A DNA stretch of 64,000 nucleotides from Candidatus Cloacimonas sp. (GTDB lineage: Bacteria > Cloacimonadota > Cloacimonadia > Cloacimonadales > Cloacimonadaceae), in the NCBI GenBank assembly GCA_035403355.1, contig DAONFA010000008.1, positions 1-64,000 of the forward strand, given 5' to 3'. The translations under genes were made by a program, and so were the position numbers. The first letter of the stretch is position 1, and every line of letters begins with the position of its first letter. Under the pieces are notes generated by a model. It had not been told where the DNA came from. It was given only the letters and a program-made list of their open reading frames with translations, and searched no databases. Below, in pieces: positions 54,435 to 63,573 of the stretch.

Positions 54435-56324
54435 GTGAAACGGCTGCAAACTATCCTGCTGCTTATTTTTGCCTGGATGGCAGTTGCCTTAGGCGGAACG
54501 GTAATACAGGATTCCCTGAAGACCTACACTCTTCCTACCGTTTATGTAATAGTGGAAAAGCCCTCAGAGGCAATTGGCTCGTTACATACAATTAGCAGTG
54601 AAGATGTAAAAACCTCCCTCTCCTTGAGAGAAGCAATGCAAAATAGCGTTGGCATCAGCGCTACGATTGGCACAAAAGACGAAAGCAATTTACGCTTAAG
54701 GGGTTTCAGGAAAAACGAAATTAAAGTGATGGTGGATGGCAAACCTCTAAATAATGGCTATTTCGGCAATGTGGATATCAGCAAACTCTCTTTGCTGGAT
54801 ATTGCAGAAATCCAGGTTTTAAAGGGACCAGCTTCTCCTCTATTCGGTACAAATAATATGGGCGGGGTAATCAATATTATATCCAAAACCCCGCCTAAAA
54901 ATTACTGGCTGGAACTGAATACAATATTTAAACGCAACAATACCAATGAAGTGAATATCTCTTCAGCGCATAGTTTTGACACCTGGAATTACCGGTTAGG
55001 CGTTTCTCGCGAAAAATCGGACGGCTTTATGCTCTCTGAAAAATTTACTCCTACGCATTATGAAGATGGAGGAGTTCGTAATAACAGCGATAAATGCCTG
55101 TATAATGTTTCCGGCTCTCTGGACAGAGAATTTTTGAACTTCCATAATGCCGGTATTGACTTCAATTATAGCCAAATGGAACAAAAGAATATTCCTGCCT
55201 CTATTTACGAACAGCGCTATCGTCAGTATCGGGATTGGATGCGTTATCATATCGGGTTATGGACAAAAATGCAAATGAGTGGTTCCAGCACTTTAAATCT
55301 GCAATTAATTACTGCCGGGAACACCGATCGCTATTTGGAATTCAACGATCCTGCATACCAAAACCTTACTTTAGATTCTAAAATGAAGAATACCGGCTTA
55401 GGGGTTCATTCCCGTTTAACGAAAACTTTTGGGGATAATCAAAAAATAGATTTTGGCTATAATTACGATTTTCAGGGCAATACCCGGAAAGATAACGATT
55501 CTTACCAACAATGGACGGATTCGGTTGTCCATATACATCAGGCATTTACTCAATTTGAATGCACCGTTTTACCCAAATTATCTTTAACTACAGGAATTGG
55601 CATTAATACCAGAATCAATAGTGATAATAACAATTCGCAACCCCAGTTGGAACCCGCTTTAGGAATTGTGTATGAAATAATACCGGAAGGCAAAACCTCT
55701 TTAGCCATCGGACGCAATACTTCTCATCCAACTATGCGTCAGCTTTATTCAGCTCGTAAAGGAAATCCCGATTTGAAACCCCAAAATGCTCTGAAACTGG
55801 AACTAAGTCATCAACAGGCATTTTACCGAAATAAACTCTCCTTTTCCATTAGCGCCTATTATAATGATACAAAAAACCTGATTGATTTGTCTTCCCAAGG
55901 CATCTATGAAAATATCTGCAAAGTTCAATCCCAGGGCACGGAAGTTGGACTAAGCTATTCTCCTGCGAATATTTTTCAGACCAGCATCAATTACGCTTAC
56001 CTGAGCTACCGGGAAAATAGTGATTATTACTTAACCGAGACACCTAAAAACTCTGTGGAATTATGCCAAAGATTTACCTTACCCGGTAAAATTAAGTTTC
56101 TGCTCTATAGTTCTTATAGAGATAGACGGCTTTCTCAAGATGACAGCGGAGGTTACCATACTTTAAATACTTACTGGAAGCACGATTTGCTATGTATCTT
56201 CCCCTGGAAAAACTATGAATTATCGCTGGGAATTGAGAACCTGCTGGATGAGGATTACCAAAGTGAATACGGTTATCCGGAACCGGGAAGAAACTTTTCT
56301 TTGGCTCTGAAAGCTAAAATATAG
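54435..56324 (+). CDS. TonB-dependent outer-membrane receptor
   Basis: A 629-residue outer-membrane receptor. A signal peptide (LLLIFAWMAVALGG) is followed by a plug domain (about 45-150: AMQNSVGISATIG, LRLRGFRKNEIKVMVDG, IAEIQVLKGPASPLFGTNNMGGVINII). A 22-strand type barrel ends in aromatic-rich strands and ENLLDEDYQSEYGYPEPGRNF. It starts at GTG. Its position behind a Moco/Tuco riboswitch and a binding lipoprotein points to import of a molybdenum- or tungsten-containing ligand; by fold alone it could be a siderophore or cobalamin receptor. No TonB/ExbBD genes are in the window. Confidence 0.9.
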   Translation: MKRLQTILLLIFAWMAVALGGTVIQDSLKTYTLPTVYVIVEKPSEAIGSLHTISSEDVKTSLSLREAMQNSVGISATIGTKDESNLRLRGFRKNEIKVMVDGKPLNNGYFGNVDISKLSLLDIAEIQVLKGPASPLFGTNNMGGVINIISKTPPKNYWLELNTIFKRNNTNEVNISSAHSFDTWNYRLGVSREKSDGFMLSEKFTPTHYEDGGVRNNSDKCLYNVSGSLDREFLNFHNAGIDFNYSQMEQKNIPASIYEQRYRQYRDWMRYHIGLWTKMQMSGSSTLNLQLITAGNTDRYLEFNDPAYQNLTLDSKMKNTGLGVHSRLTKTFGDNQKIDFGYNYDFQGNTRKDNDSYQQWTDSVVHIHQAFTQFECTVLPKLSLTTGIGINTRINSDNNNSQPQLEPALGIVYEIIPEGKTSLAIGRNTSHPTMRQLYSARKGNPDLKPQNALKLELSHQQAFYRNKLSFSISAYYNDTKNLIDLSSQGIYENICKVQSQGTEVGLSYSPANIFQTSINYAYLSYRENSDYYLTETPKNSVELCQRFTLPGKIKFLLYSSYRDRRLSQDDSGGYHTLNTYWKHDLLCIFPWKNYELSLGIENLLDEDYQSEYGYPEPGRNFSLALKAKI

Positions 56325-56359
56325 ATAAAAAGGGTCGTGAAGGTTGTGATACCTTAAAG

Positions 56360-56506
56360 CCCTTCAGGATGACATCGGAGTGTTGATGTCCTCATCAACC
56401 ACCTCTTACGCTTTATTTCTTTACCGAAAAGCAAACGGTAACGGAAACCCTTTATCCTATTAAACGATGAGGACATCGTTTAATATGGTTGACCAGGAGG
56501 TCAACC
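56360..56506. repeat. Hairpin intergenic repeat with three hairpins
   Basis: Same family as 12636-13062. Hairpins: GTTGATG-TCCT-CATCAAC (56382-56399); AAACGATG-AGGA-CATCGTTT (56462-56481); GGTTGACC-AGGA-GGTCAACC (56487-56506). Stem changes are compensated on both sides. Confidence 0.9.
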
Positions 56507-56601
56507 TTCCTGAGAAACGGTGTTTTCAATCTGCAACTAAGTGATTTTTGGAATACACCTATCTCCAGGAACTATATATTATCTGTGCAGCGAGAAAGAA
56601 C

Positions 56602-56629
56602 TTGACAAATCTATGGTATTTGAGATAAT
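56602..56629 (+). promoter_or_regulatory. Promoter of the envelope operon
   Basis: TTGACA (56602-56607), 16-base spacer, GATAAT (56624-56629). Transcription should start near 56636, before the GTG at 56660. Confidence 0.6.
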
Positions 56630-56659
56630 AGAAGCCATAAAATAGTAGCTTTAGCAAGC

Positions 56660-57562
56660 GTGCTGAAAAGGAAGTGTGTTTTGCTTTTACAGAAGTATTT
56701 TGAAACGCGTTTCGAGCTTATAGAAAAAGAACTTGAAAATGCGTTGTCTTATGAGACCAAATATGCCCCAGAGCTTAAAAAAGCAATTTATGAAGCAGTA
56801 ATTCCCGGCGGCAAAAGATGGCGTCCGTTATTGCTTCTATCTATGTTTGAAATGCTTACGGGTTTTAAAAAACATCGTTCTTTGCCCGATGCCGTAAAAG
56901 CTGCAGCAGCAATTGAGCTTTTGCATAATGGAGCGTTAATTCATGATGATATACCCGGTGTGATGAATAGAACTCAGCGCAGAGGTCAGCCCGCGTTGCA
57001 TATCAAATATGGTAATGCCATAGCTATTTTGGCTGCCGATGCCTTATATACTCTATCTTATGAAATAGTTAGCGAGATGAACAATCCGGAACAGGTGCTG
57101 GAAGCAATTCGCATCCTATCAAATGCGACAAAGAGTTATGGAATGATTGGCGGTCAGGTTGTAGCTTTATCCAGCAGGCATAAAGTGATGAAAATCAGCA
57201 CTTTGAATTATATAGATATGAAGAAAGTTGGTTCTTTGTTAGAGGCAGCAGCCGATATTGCCTGTATGCTAAGTAAAACGGATGAAGAAACACATCAGGT
57301 TATGCGAACTTATGCTATGAATTTGGGAATTGCCTATCAAATGATTGAAGATATAGAGGCAGATTATTCTCGTGGCAGTGAGGGTTTGGATGATGAAATT
57401 ATTCCTGTTTCCAAAATCAGTTACACAGCTCTTTTGGGTTTTGATAAAGCGCGTAAGACGGTGGAAAATATGCTTGCCAATTCCGTTAAAATGCTGAAGC
57501 CCTATCCCAATAATTCTGTTCTTCTGGAATTCGTAGCAATGATAAAAGAGAGATTACCCTAA
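56660..57562 (+). CDS. Polyprenyl synthetase-like protein with degenerate Asp motifs
   Basis: A trans-isoprenyl diphosphate synthase homologue of 300 residues. PGGKRWRPLLLL (49-60), HDDIPGVMNRTQRRG (95-109) and GQVVAL match the family. The first Asp-rich motif keeps DD (96-97), but the following Asp residues of DDxPxMDxDxxRRG are Met, Asn, Arg and Thr. The second motif reads EDIEA (230-234) instead of DDxxD. Mg-diphosphate binding is therefore doubtful, and the protein may have a changed role. The start appears to be GTG; no ribosome site is evident. It heads an operon of at least nine genes. Confidence 0.8.
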   Translation: MLKRKCVLLLQKYFETRFELIEKELENALSYETKYAPELKKAIYEAVIPGGKRWRPLLLLSMFEMLTGFKKHRSLPDAVKAAAAIELLHNGALIHDDIPGVMNRTQRRGQPALHIKYGNAIAILAADALYTLSYEIVSEMNNPEQVLEAIRILSNATKSYGMIGGQVVALSSRHKVMKISTLNYIDMKKVGSLLEAAADIACMLSKTDEETHQVMRTYAMNLGIAYQMIEDIEADYSRGSEGLDDEIIPVSKISYTALLGFDKARKTVENMLANSVKMLKPYPNNSVLLEFVAMIKERLP

Positions 57563-57565
57563 GCG

Positions 57566-58357
57566 ATGGTTGATATTCATACTCATCTGTTACCAAATAT
57601 TGATGACGGCTCCAAATCGCTGGAGGATTCTCTTAAGCAACTATCCGCGATGGCTGAAGGAGGAGTTAAAAGAGTATATTTAACGGCTCATTATTTTAGA
57701 GGTCACTATCAATATACTCGTTCGGAATATGATGAAAAGTTCAATACTGTGGTGAAGTTAGTTAAAGATGCCGGAATAGACCTTGATTTACAACCTGGTT
57801 TTGAGATATATTTACAGCCCAATATCTTGGCAGATATTAAAGAGAATAACCTCACCTTGGGCAAAAGTTCTTACATCCTTTTGGAAAGCGATTTAAACGG
57901 ATTGCCCAATGATTTTTACAATAATATCTTTCCTATCTTACGAGCTGGATATAAACCTATTCTGGCACATGCAGAACGCTATGTAAGTATTATGCAAAAA
58001 CCCTCAAGAGCCGAAGACCTGATCTATCGTAATATCTATATGCAAACCAATGCTGGAAGCTTATTAGGATTTTACGGAGAAAAAGTGAAGGACACTGCCT
58101 GGATTTTAGTTAACAAGGGCTGGACACATTTTATTGCATCTGACGATCATACCCGCGGCAAATACCTGGCTTATTTTGAAGCCCGGGACAAGGTGGAGGA
58201 AGCAATTGATAATCACACTGCGCATTTGCTGTTTTATGTTTTCCCTTCCTGCATTGCCAGCGGAGAAAGCATTCCTTATGAATATGTGCAAGTTTACCGT
58301 CCTCATCATTCTCACCATCATCATAAACGCAATTTTCTAAAGAGGATTTTTGGATAA
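57566..58357 (+). CDS. CpsB/YwqE-type PHP-domain tyrosine phosphatase-like protein
   Basis: A metal-dependent PHP-fold hydrolase of 263 residues, related to protein-tyrosine phosphatases of capsule synthesis. DIHTHLLPNIDDGSKS (3-18) and the later ILAHAERY and ASDDHTRG supply the metal ligands. The C-terminus has an unusual His cluster (HHSHHHHKR). Its usual partner, a BY-kinase, is not in the window. It overlaps the epimerase gene by eight bases. Confidence 0.85.
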   Translation: MVDIHTHLLPNIDDGSKSLEDSLKQLSAMAEGGVKRVYLTAHYFRGHYQYTRSEYDEKFNTVVKLVKDAGIDLDLQPGFEIYLQPNILADIKENNLTLGKSSYILLESDLNGLPNDFYNNIFPILRAGYKPILAHAERYVSIMQKPSRAEDLIYRNIYMQTNAGSLLGFYGEKVKDTAWILVNKGWTHFIASDDHTRGKYLAYFEARDKVEEAIDNHTAHLLFYVFPSCIASGESIPYEYVQVYRPHHSHHHHKRNFLKRIFG

Positions 58358-59333
58358 GATTTTAATAACCGGAATAACCGGTTTCATAGGCAGAAATGTT
58401 TTAAAGGAATTGTTAGCTTCCTATCCTGATTATCAGATTACAGCTTTAGTGCGTCCCGGCACCGATCCCAAGCGTTATCCAGGGTGGGAAAAAGTTATTC
58501 GGATTGTGGAAATTGATCTTGCCGATACTGCTAATTTAAAAGAATTCCTTTTTACTAATGAGTTTGATACCATTTTGCATATTGGTGCTTTACGAGGTGG
58601 CAGAAAATTTCCCAAAGAAACATATCTGCGTAGCAATGTTTACAGCACAGGACAGATGGTTGAATATTGTCTTGCTAAAGATGCACGCTTGATTTATTGC
58701 TCTTCTGTTGGTGTTTTTGGAGCAATTCCTCAAGAACTTCCTGCAGGACCGCAAACTGAGAAAAATCCCGATAATTATTATCATTACACGAAGATTGAAT
58801 CAGAACGCATTATCAATCGGGCTATTTTAAATGGCCTAAAAGCAGCCATTGTTCGTCCCAGCATAGCTTATGGTGAAGGAGATTACGGTTTTCCTTATCA
58901 AATGGTAAAATTAGTGGATAAGCATCTTTTCCCGCTAATCAATAAACCGGTTTGGATACATCTCTGCCATATTGATGCTTTAATTAAGGCATTTATCTAT
59001 CTTACGACCAATAACTGGAAAAGCGGTCTTACTTTTACGGTTGCGGATCGCGAACCTGTTCGTTTGCAGGCGTTGGTAGATTTTATTTCGCGTCAGTTGC
59101 ACGGAAAGAACTATCCCCGGGTTTTAAGGTTTGATAGAATTTTCTATCTCTGGGGTGAGAAACTTGCCCGACTGGTGAAAAATGAATTGTGGATCAGCCG
59201 TTTTGAGCTTATTTCCAAAAGTTGGTTTTACGATGTTAGCACCTATTACGAGGTAATGGAAAAAGAAGGATATATAGCCCATTTCACTATTCCCGAATTT
59301 GAAATAACTATAAAGGACTATCAAAAACACTGA
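58350..59333 (+). CDS. NAD-dependent epimerase/dehydratase family protein
   Basis: An extended short-chain dehydrogenase of 327 residues. The Rossmann motif GITGFIGRN (8-16) binds NAD(P), Ser in YCSSVGVFG and the catalytic pair YHYTK are present, then VRPSIAYGEGD. It starts at TTG within the end of the previous gene. Likely substrate is a nucleotide sugar or an isoprenoid/steroid-like molecule; the neighbours favour envelope lipid or glycan synthesis. Confidence 0.87.
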   Translation: MDKILITGITGFIGRNVLKELLASYPDYQITALVRPGTDPKRYPGWEKVIRIVEIDLADTANLKEFLFTNEFDTILHIGALRGGRKFPKETYLRSNVYSTGQMVEYCLAKDARLIYCSSVGVFGAIPQELPAGPQTEKNPDNYYHYTKIESERIINRAILNGLKAAIVRPSIAYGEGDYGFPYQMVKLVDKHLFPLINKPVWIHLCHIDALIKAFIYLTTNNWKSGLTFTVADREPVRLQALVDFISRQLHGKNYPRVLRFDRIFYLWGEKLARLVKNELWISRFELISKSWFYDVSTYYEVMEKEGYIAHFTIPEFEITIKDYQKH

Positions 59334-60172
59334 TGGCTGTTCCTATAATCAATGATTGGGTAAAATATTTCACTAATCCTGATGAGGGGTTGGGTTCTTC
59401 TTATGAACGCATTGTGCTCAATCAATTACTGGATTTTGTATGTAAAACCTACAATATTCAATCGGCTCTGGAAGCACCCTGTTTCGGTTTCACCGGAATA
59501 AGCGGCATCAATTTGTTAAATTTGGCAAAGCAGGGAATAAAGGTTTCGTTGGAAGATCACGATAAGGAACGCATAGAAAAAATAAGGGAATTGTGGCAGG
59601 AACTGCGTTTGCATTGCGATATCAAATATAATCCCGATTATGTTAAATTAAATTATCCCGATAACCAGTTTGATTTGGGCTTCAATTTTTCCGCTTTATG
59701 GTTCACCCAAAATATCCGCAGTTTCCTTTCCGAATTTTGCCGAATTTGTAAAAAAACAATCTTAATTTGTGTTCCCAACCGCAATGGAATTGGCTATAAA
59801 ATGCAGATTAAGGATTATTCACCGGAGAAATATCCTTTTTTACATCCCGAATTTCTTGACCTCGCCACCATTAAGACCCTGATGAAACAAAATGGATGGC
59901 AATTACGGGACGAAAACTATATTGACTGTCCTCCCTGGCCTGATATTGGAATGAAAAAAGAATTATTCTTCGGTCGGTTATTGAAAAAGCCAGCAATGCA
60001 GGAAAAAGAAACTGAACCGGTTACTATTTTATCTTATTATCAAGAAGAAGATAGCGAATTTGCAGATAAGATGTTTAGATATAGTTTTGTGGAAAAGACC
60101 GCTCCCAAGCAGTTTAAAAAATATTGGGCACATCATTATTATCTGCTTTTTACGCCGGAAAATAGTGAATGA
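59333..60172 (+). CDS. Methyltransferase-like protein
   Basis: A 279-residue protein resembling class I SAM methyltransferases: ALEAPCFGFTGISGINLL takes the place of motif I, VSLEDHD ends strand 2, and FDLGFNFSALWF and RICKKTILICVPN follow. The glycine loop is irregular (APCFGFTG), so SAM binding is not assured. ATG overlaps the previous stop by one base. Function in the operon is unknown. Confidence 0.7.
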   Translation: MAVPIINDWVKYFTNPDEGLGSSYERIVLNQLLDFVCKTYNIQSALEAPCFGFTGISGINLLNLAKQGIKVSLEDHDKERIEKIRELWQELRLHCDIKYNPDYVKLNYPDNQFDLGFNFSALWFTQNIRSFLSEFCRICKKTILICVPNRNGIGYKMQIKDYSPEKYPFLHPEFLDLATIKTLMKQNGWQLRDENYIDCPPWPDIGMKKELFFGRLLKKPAMQEKETEPVTILSYYQEEDSEFADKMFRYSFVEKTAPKQFKKYWAHHYYLLFTPENSE

Positions 60173-61173
60173 CCCGAAAAAATCGTAATTCCATAATAAT
60201 AGGACTCATAATCGGCATACTTTTACTTGCTGCCTGGTTATATTATACCCCTTTAGCTGAAATTAAATCCCAAATTGCCAAAGTCAATTATAATTGGGTG
60301 GTTATTGCTTCCATAGCATACCTTTCTGCGTATTTTTTGCGTTCTTTGCGCTGGCGTTTATTAATTCCTGCTCCTGCAAATCCTAATATTTTCAAAACCT
60401 GGTTATATGCTATGGCAGGTAATCTGCTTAACTATTTAATTCCCATAAGAGCAGGTGATTTTACCCGTGCCTGGTTTATTAAGAAAGATTATCATCTTCC
60501 CTATTTGAAAGCGCTGCCATCGGTTTTTGTAGATAAGGTCTTTGATACTATAGCCATTTTATTCATCATCATAGTTTTGCCTTTTATAGCAGTGGAGCTG
60601 AGCTCTCCGATGCTGATTTTGCTATGTCTGCTAACTTTAATCTTTATTGTTGCTTTTGCCATTCTCCTTGTTTCGGTTTGGAAGAAAGACCTGGTGGTAA
60701 AGATTATTGCCGCTATTTTTTCCTGGCTGCCTAAAAAAGCTAAAGCACGGATAAACCCTGCCATAGAAATGTTTATCAGTGAACTGAATCTCTTTGAACA
60801 CCATCCCTTCAAATTGATTTTGGCATTTTTCCTCACCGCTGGCGGGGTTTTATTGGATGGACTTTATTTTTATTTGCTTTTCCGAGCTTTTGGTATATTA
60901 TATCCTTTTGCTCTGGTTTTATTTGGTTACACTTTAATCAATCTTTCCTACGCCATTCCCCAACCGCCTGCTCAACTTGGCAGTAACGAATGGATGATGA
61001 TTATTATTTTCAGTATGGGATTTGGATTGACAAAGACCACTGCCTCGGCAATTATGGCTTTTGGTCATATTCTAACAGCCGGTTTGATGAGTTTATGGGG
61101 TATAATTGCTTTAGCTGTTTTGGGCCCCGAACTCTTTTCCAAAGTTATTAAAGGAGATAAAATAGATGACTAA
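60169..61173 (+). CDS. YbhN/AglD-like (UPF0104, LPG synthetase TM-type) membrane protein
   Basis: A 334-residue integral membrane protein with about eight helices. It has the family signatures SLRWRLL, PIRAGDFTRAW, and PQPPAQLGSNEWMM near the C-terminus. Related proteins include the transmembrane part of lysyl-phosphatidylglycerol synthase and archaeal AglD; flipping or transfer of a lipid-linked group is the usual guess. Overlaps its neighbours by four and eight bases. Confidence 0.88.
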   Translation: MTRKNRNSIIIGLIIGILLLAAWLYYTPLAEIKSQIAKVNYNWVVIASIAYLSAYFLRSLRWRLLIPAPANPNIFKTWLYAMAGNLLNYLIPIRAGDFTRAWFIKKDYHLPYLKALPSVFVDKVFDTIAILFIIIVLPFIAVELSSPMLILLCLLTLIFIVAFAILLVSVWKKDLVVKIIAAIFSWLPKKAKARINPAIEMFISELNLFEHHPFKLILAFFLTAGGVLLDGLYFYLLFRAFGILYPFALVLFGYTLINLSYAIPQPPAQLGSNEWMMIIIFSMGFGLTKTTASAIMAFGHILTAGLMSLWGIIALAVLGPELFSKVIKGDKIDD

Positions 61174-62152
61174 AGAAGAACTGATTCAGGATATTACTGC
61201 AATGCGGAGTTTGAAGGAAGCTCTGCTGAATGAAATACATCACACTATTATTGGACAGGATAGAGTATTAACAGATGTTTTAATTGCTTTGTTTGCCAAT
61301 GGACATATTTTACTGGAAGGTGTTCCGGGACTTGCTAAAACATTGCTAATCTCTTCTCTGGCAAAAGCACTTACGCTTTCTTTCAGCCGCATTCAATTTA
61401 CCCCGGATTTAATGCCCTCCGATATTACCGGAACAGATATCCTGATTAACGATCCGGTAACCGAACATAAACGCTTTGAATATATTAGAGGTCCTATTTT
61501 TGCCAACATCATTTTGGCAGATGAAATTAACCGGACTCCACCTAAAACCCAGGCAGCTTTGCTTCAAGCAATGCAGGAATATGCTGTAACCAGCGGAACC
61601 GTTACTCGTCCTTTAAGTAAACCCTTTTTAGTGATGGCAACTCAAAATCCCATTGAACAAGAAGGAACTTATCCCTTACCGGAAGCACAGTTAGACCGTT
61701 TTATGTTCTTTATCAATATTGATTACCCAACTCTGGAAGAAGAGCTTTTAATTGCCGAAAGTACTACGGGACTCGATGTTCCGGAAATAACTCCTCAGCT
61801 TTCGGGAGAACAAATAATTGCTTTACAACAAGCAGTTCGCTCTCTTCCGGTTAGTGAGCATGTGCTGAAATATGCTGTAAATTTAGTAAGAAAATCCCGT
61901 CCTAATAGTTTGGATGCTTCAGAAGAAATTAAACAATGGGTTGCCTGGGGTGCAGGACCTCGCGCTTCCCAATATCTAATTTTATCTGCCAAAGCCCGAG
62001 CGGCTTTGGATGGTCGTTTAACTCCTGCTGAAGAAGATGTTAAAGCATCCGCAATCAATGTTTTGCAACACCGTATTTTACCTTCTTTTGCAGCTCAAGC
62101 CGAAGGTATTAATTCCAAACAAATTATTCACTGGCTGCTGGAGCCAAAATGA
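61166..62152 (+). CDS. MoxR-family AAA+ ATPase
   Basis: A 328-residue AAA+ chaperone-like ATPase. Walker A GVPGLAKT (about 52-59), Walker B NIILADEINRTPPKTQAALL, sensor 1 MATQNPIEQEGTYPLPEAQLDRF and a C-terminal lid domain. MoxR proteins usually act with vWA-domain partners; none is seen in the following genes, unless beyond the window. Fourth to sixth genes of the operon are all overlapped. Confidence 0.95.
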   Translation: MTKEELIQDITAMRSLKEALLNEIHHTIIGQDRVLTDVLIALFANGHILLEGVPGLAKTLLISSLAKALTLSFSRIQFTPDLMPSDITGTDILINDPVTEHKRFEYIRGPIFANIILADEINRTPPKTQAALLQAMQEYAVTSGTVTRPLSKPFLVMATQNPIEQEGTYPLPEAQLDRFMFFINIDYPTLEEELLIAESTTGLDVPEITPQLSGEQIIALQQAVRSLPVSEHVLKYAVNLVRKSRPNSLDASEEIKQWVAWGAGPRASQYLILSAKARAALDGRLTPAEEDVKASAINVLQHRILPSFAAQAEGINSKQIIHWLLEPK

Positions 62153-63081
62153 AACGCCTAATCATCATTCTTCTTGGCTTGCTATGCTGCCTTTCCGCTT
62201 TTGCCATAGATAATAAGTTTCTGCATCAACTGGCACAAGTTAAAAGCTCGCAAGCATATTCCATCCGCTTTGATGAAGATCTTATTTATACTAATAATCA
62301 GAATTATATTTGGGTTTATTCCATTTTCAATGCCTGGCAGCCAAAAATGGAAGCAGCTTTTTTATCACCTAATCCGATTGAAGATATTGAAACCCTTGCT
62401 GGAAAACATCTCTATGTTGCTTCTAATGAACCTACAAATCAGGTTATATTAATTGACAGCTTATATACCGGTTCCCGCATTTTTTTCCCCCAGGCAATTG
62501 TAGGTGATAAACTTACCCGCGAAGGTTCAATTTTATATGTGGCAGACCGCTATAGAGGAATTGATATTATAAACTTAAGCGGAGGCAGCACCAGAGAACT
62601 TTTATCTACTTTCTCTGAAAAATGGGGTATTAAGGACTTCGTGGCAAGTTACCCTTATATCTTTGCCCTCAATGATTTTGGCTTAGTTGCCGTAGATGTT
62701 AGCGATCAATCATACCCTGTTTCTTTAGGAACCAATTACCAAATTGTGGATGCTACTTGCCTGGTTAAAAATGGAAATACAATTTGGATCGGAGCAGGGA
62801 AAAACCTGATGGCTTTCAATGTATATGATCCGCAAAAACCAACTTTGATAAGTCAAATTAGAATGACTAACGAAATCCTTAGTTTGGCAGTTAAAGATAA
62901 TCGTTTATATGTCGCTTTGGGACGCGGAGGAGTGAAAATTATAGACATCACCAATCCCCTCAGAACTGAAGACCTCAATAACATCTTTCTCACTATTCCC
63001 GTTTATGATTTGGATTTGGCAAATGACTATATTTTTCTGGGTTTGGGAAAAGAGGGTTGGATGATCTATGAATACCGTTGA
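62149..63081 (+). CDS. Exported LVIVD-repeat (beta-propeller) protein
   Basis: A signal peptide (IIILLGLLCCLSAFA) precedes about six propeller blades of the LVIVD type (LYVADRYRGIDIINL, IFALNDFGLVAVDVS, LYVALGRGGVKIIDI, IFLGLGKEGWMIY). Such proteins are surface or periplasmic binding scaffolds. 310 residues; start overlaps the moxR stop. Confidence 0.82.
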   Translation: MKRLIIILLGLLCCLSAFAIDNKFLHQLAQVKSSQAYSIRFDEDLIYTNNQNYIWVYSIFNAWQPKMEAAFLSPNPIEDIETLAGKHLYVASNEPTNQVILIDSLYTGSRIFFPQAIVGDKLTREGSILYVADRYRGIDIINLSGGSTRELLSTFSEKWGIKDFVASYPYIFALNDFGLVAVDVSDQSYPVSLGTNYQIVDATCLVKNGNTIWIGAGKNLMAFNVYDPQKPTLISQIRMTNEILSLAVKDNRLYVALGRGGVKIIDITNPLRTEDLNNIFLTIPVYDLDLANDYIFLGLGKEGWMIYEYR

Positions 63082-63108
63082 GAAAAGTTACCGGCAGGAG
63101 GAATTTGT

Positions 63109-63558
63109 TTGAAACGAATTATCTTGGCTCTGCTGCTAATTATGATAGGAAATTGCATTCTGGCTCAAGCGGTAACAAAGAATCCGACCAAGGCAGTTGC
63201 CTATTCACTTCTCCCGGGAGGAGGGCAGCTTTACAATGAAGCATATCTTAAAGCCGGGATAGTGATTGGAGTGCAAACATTTTTGGTTGCTACCGCTATT
63301 CATAACAACTCCAAAGTTCAGGATTATAAGGATAAAATCGCTGCCACTACCGATGAAATTCTTCAGCAAAGCTATTCGGATAAACAAAAGCAATATAAAG
63401 AAAAGCGGACTCGTGATTTCTGGTGGATGGGAATTACTTTGGCATTTTCCACTTTAGATGCTTATATAGATGCTCATCTTTCCAATTTCAAAGCAGAGAA
63501 AGATAAAATCCATCTCCGTTTTGAGGAGCAAACTCTTTTCCTGGAGTATAACTTTTAG
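63109..63558 (+). CDS. DUF5683-like exported small protein
   Basis: A 149-residue protein with signal peptide (ALLLIMIGNCILAQA), then the pattern NPTKAVAYSLLPGGGQLYNE, an amphipathic region and a second hydrophobic stretch FWWMGITLAFSTLDAYIDAHL, as in DUF5683 proteins of Bacteroidetes-like genomes. TTG start with a strong AGGAGG site. Probably membrane-associated; function unknown. Confidence 0.78.
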   Translation: MKRIILALLLIMIGNCILAQAVTKNPTKAVAYSLLPGGGQLYNEAYLKAGIVIGVQTFLVATAIHNNSKVQDYKDKIAATTDEILQQSYSDKQKQYKEKRTRDFWWMGITLAFSTLDAYIDAHLSNFKAEKDKIHLRFEEQTLFLEYNF

Positions 63559-63573
63559 CTTAGGCAATAAGCA

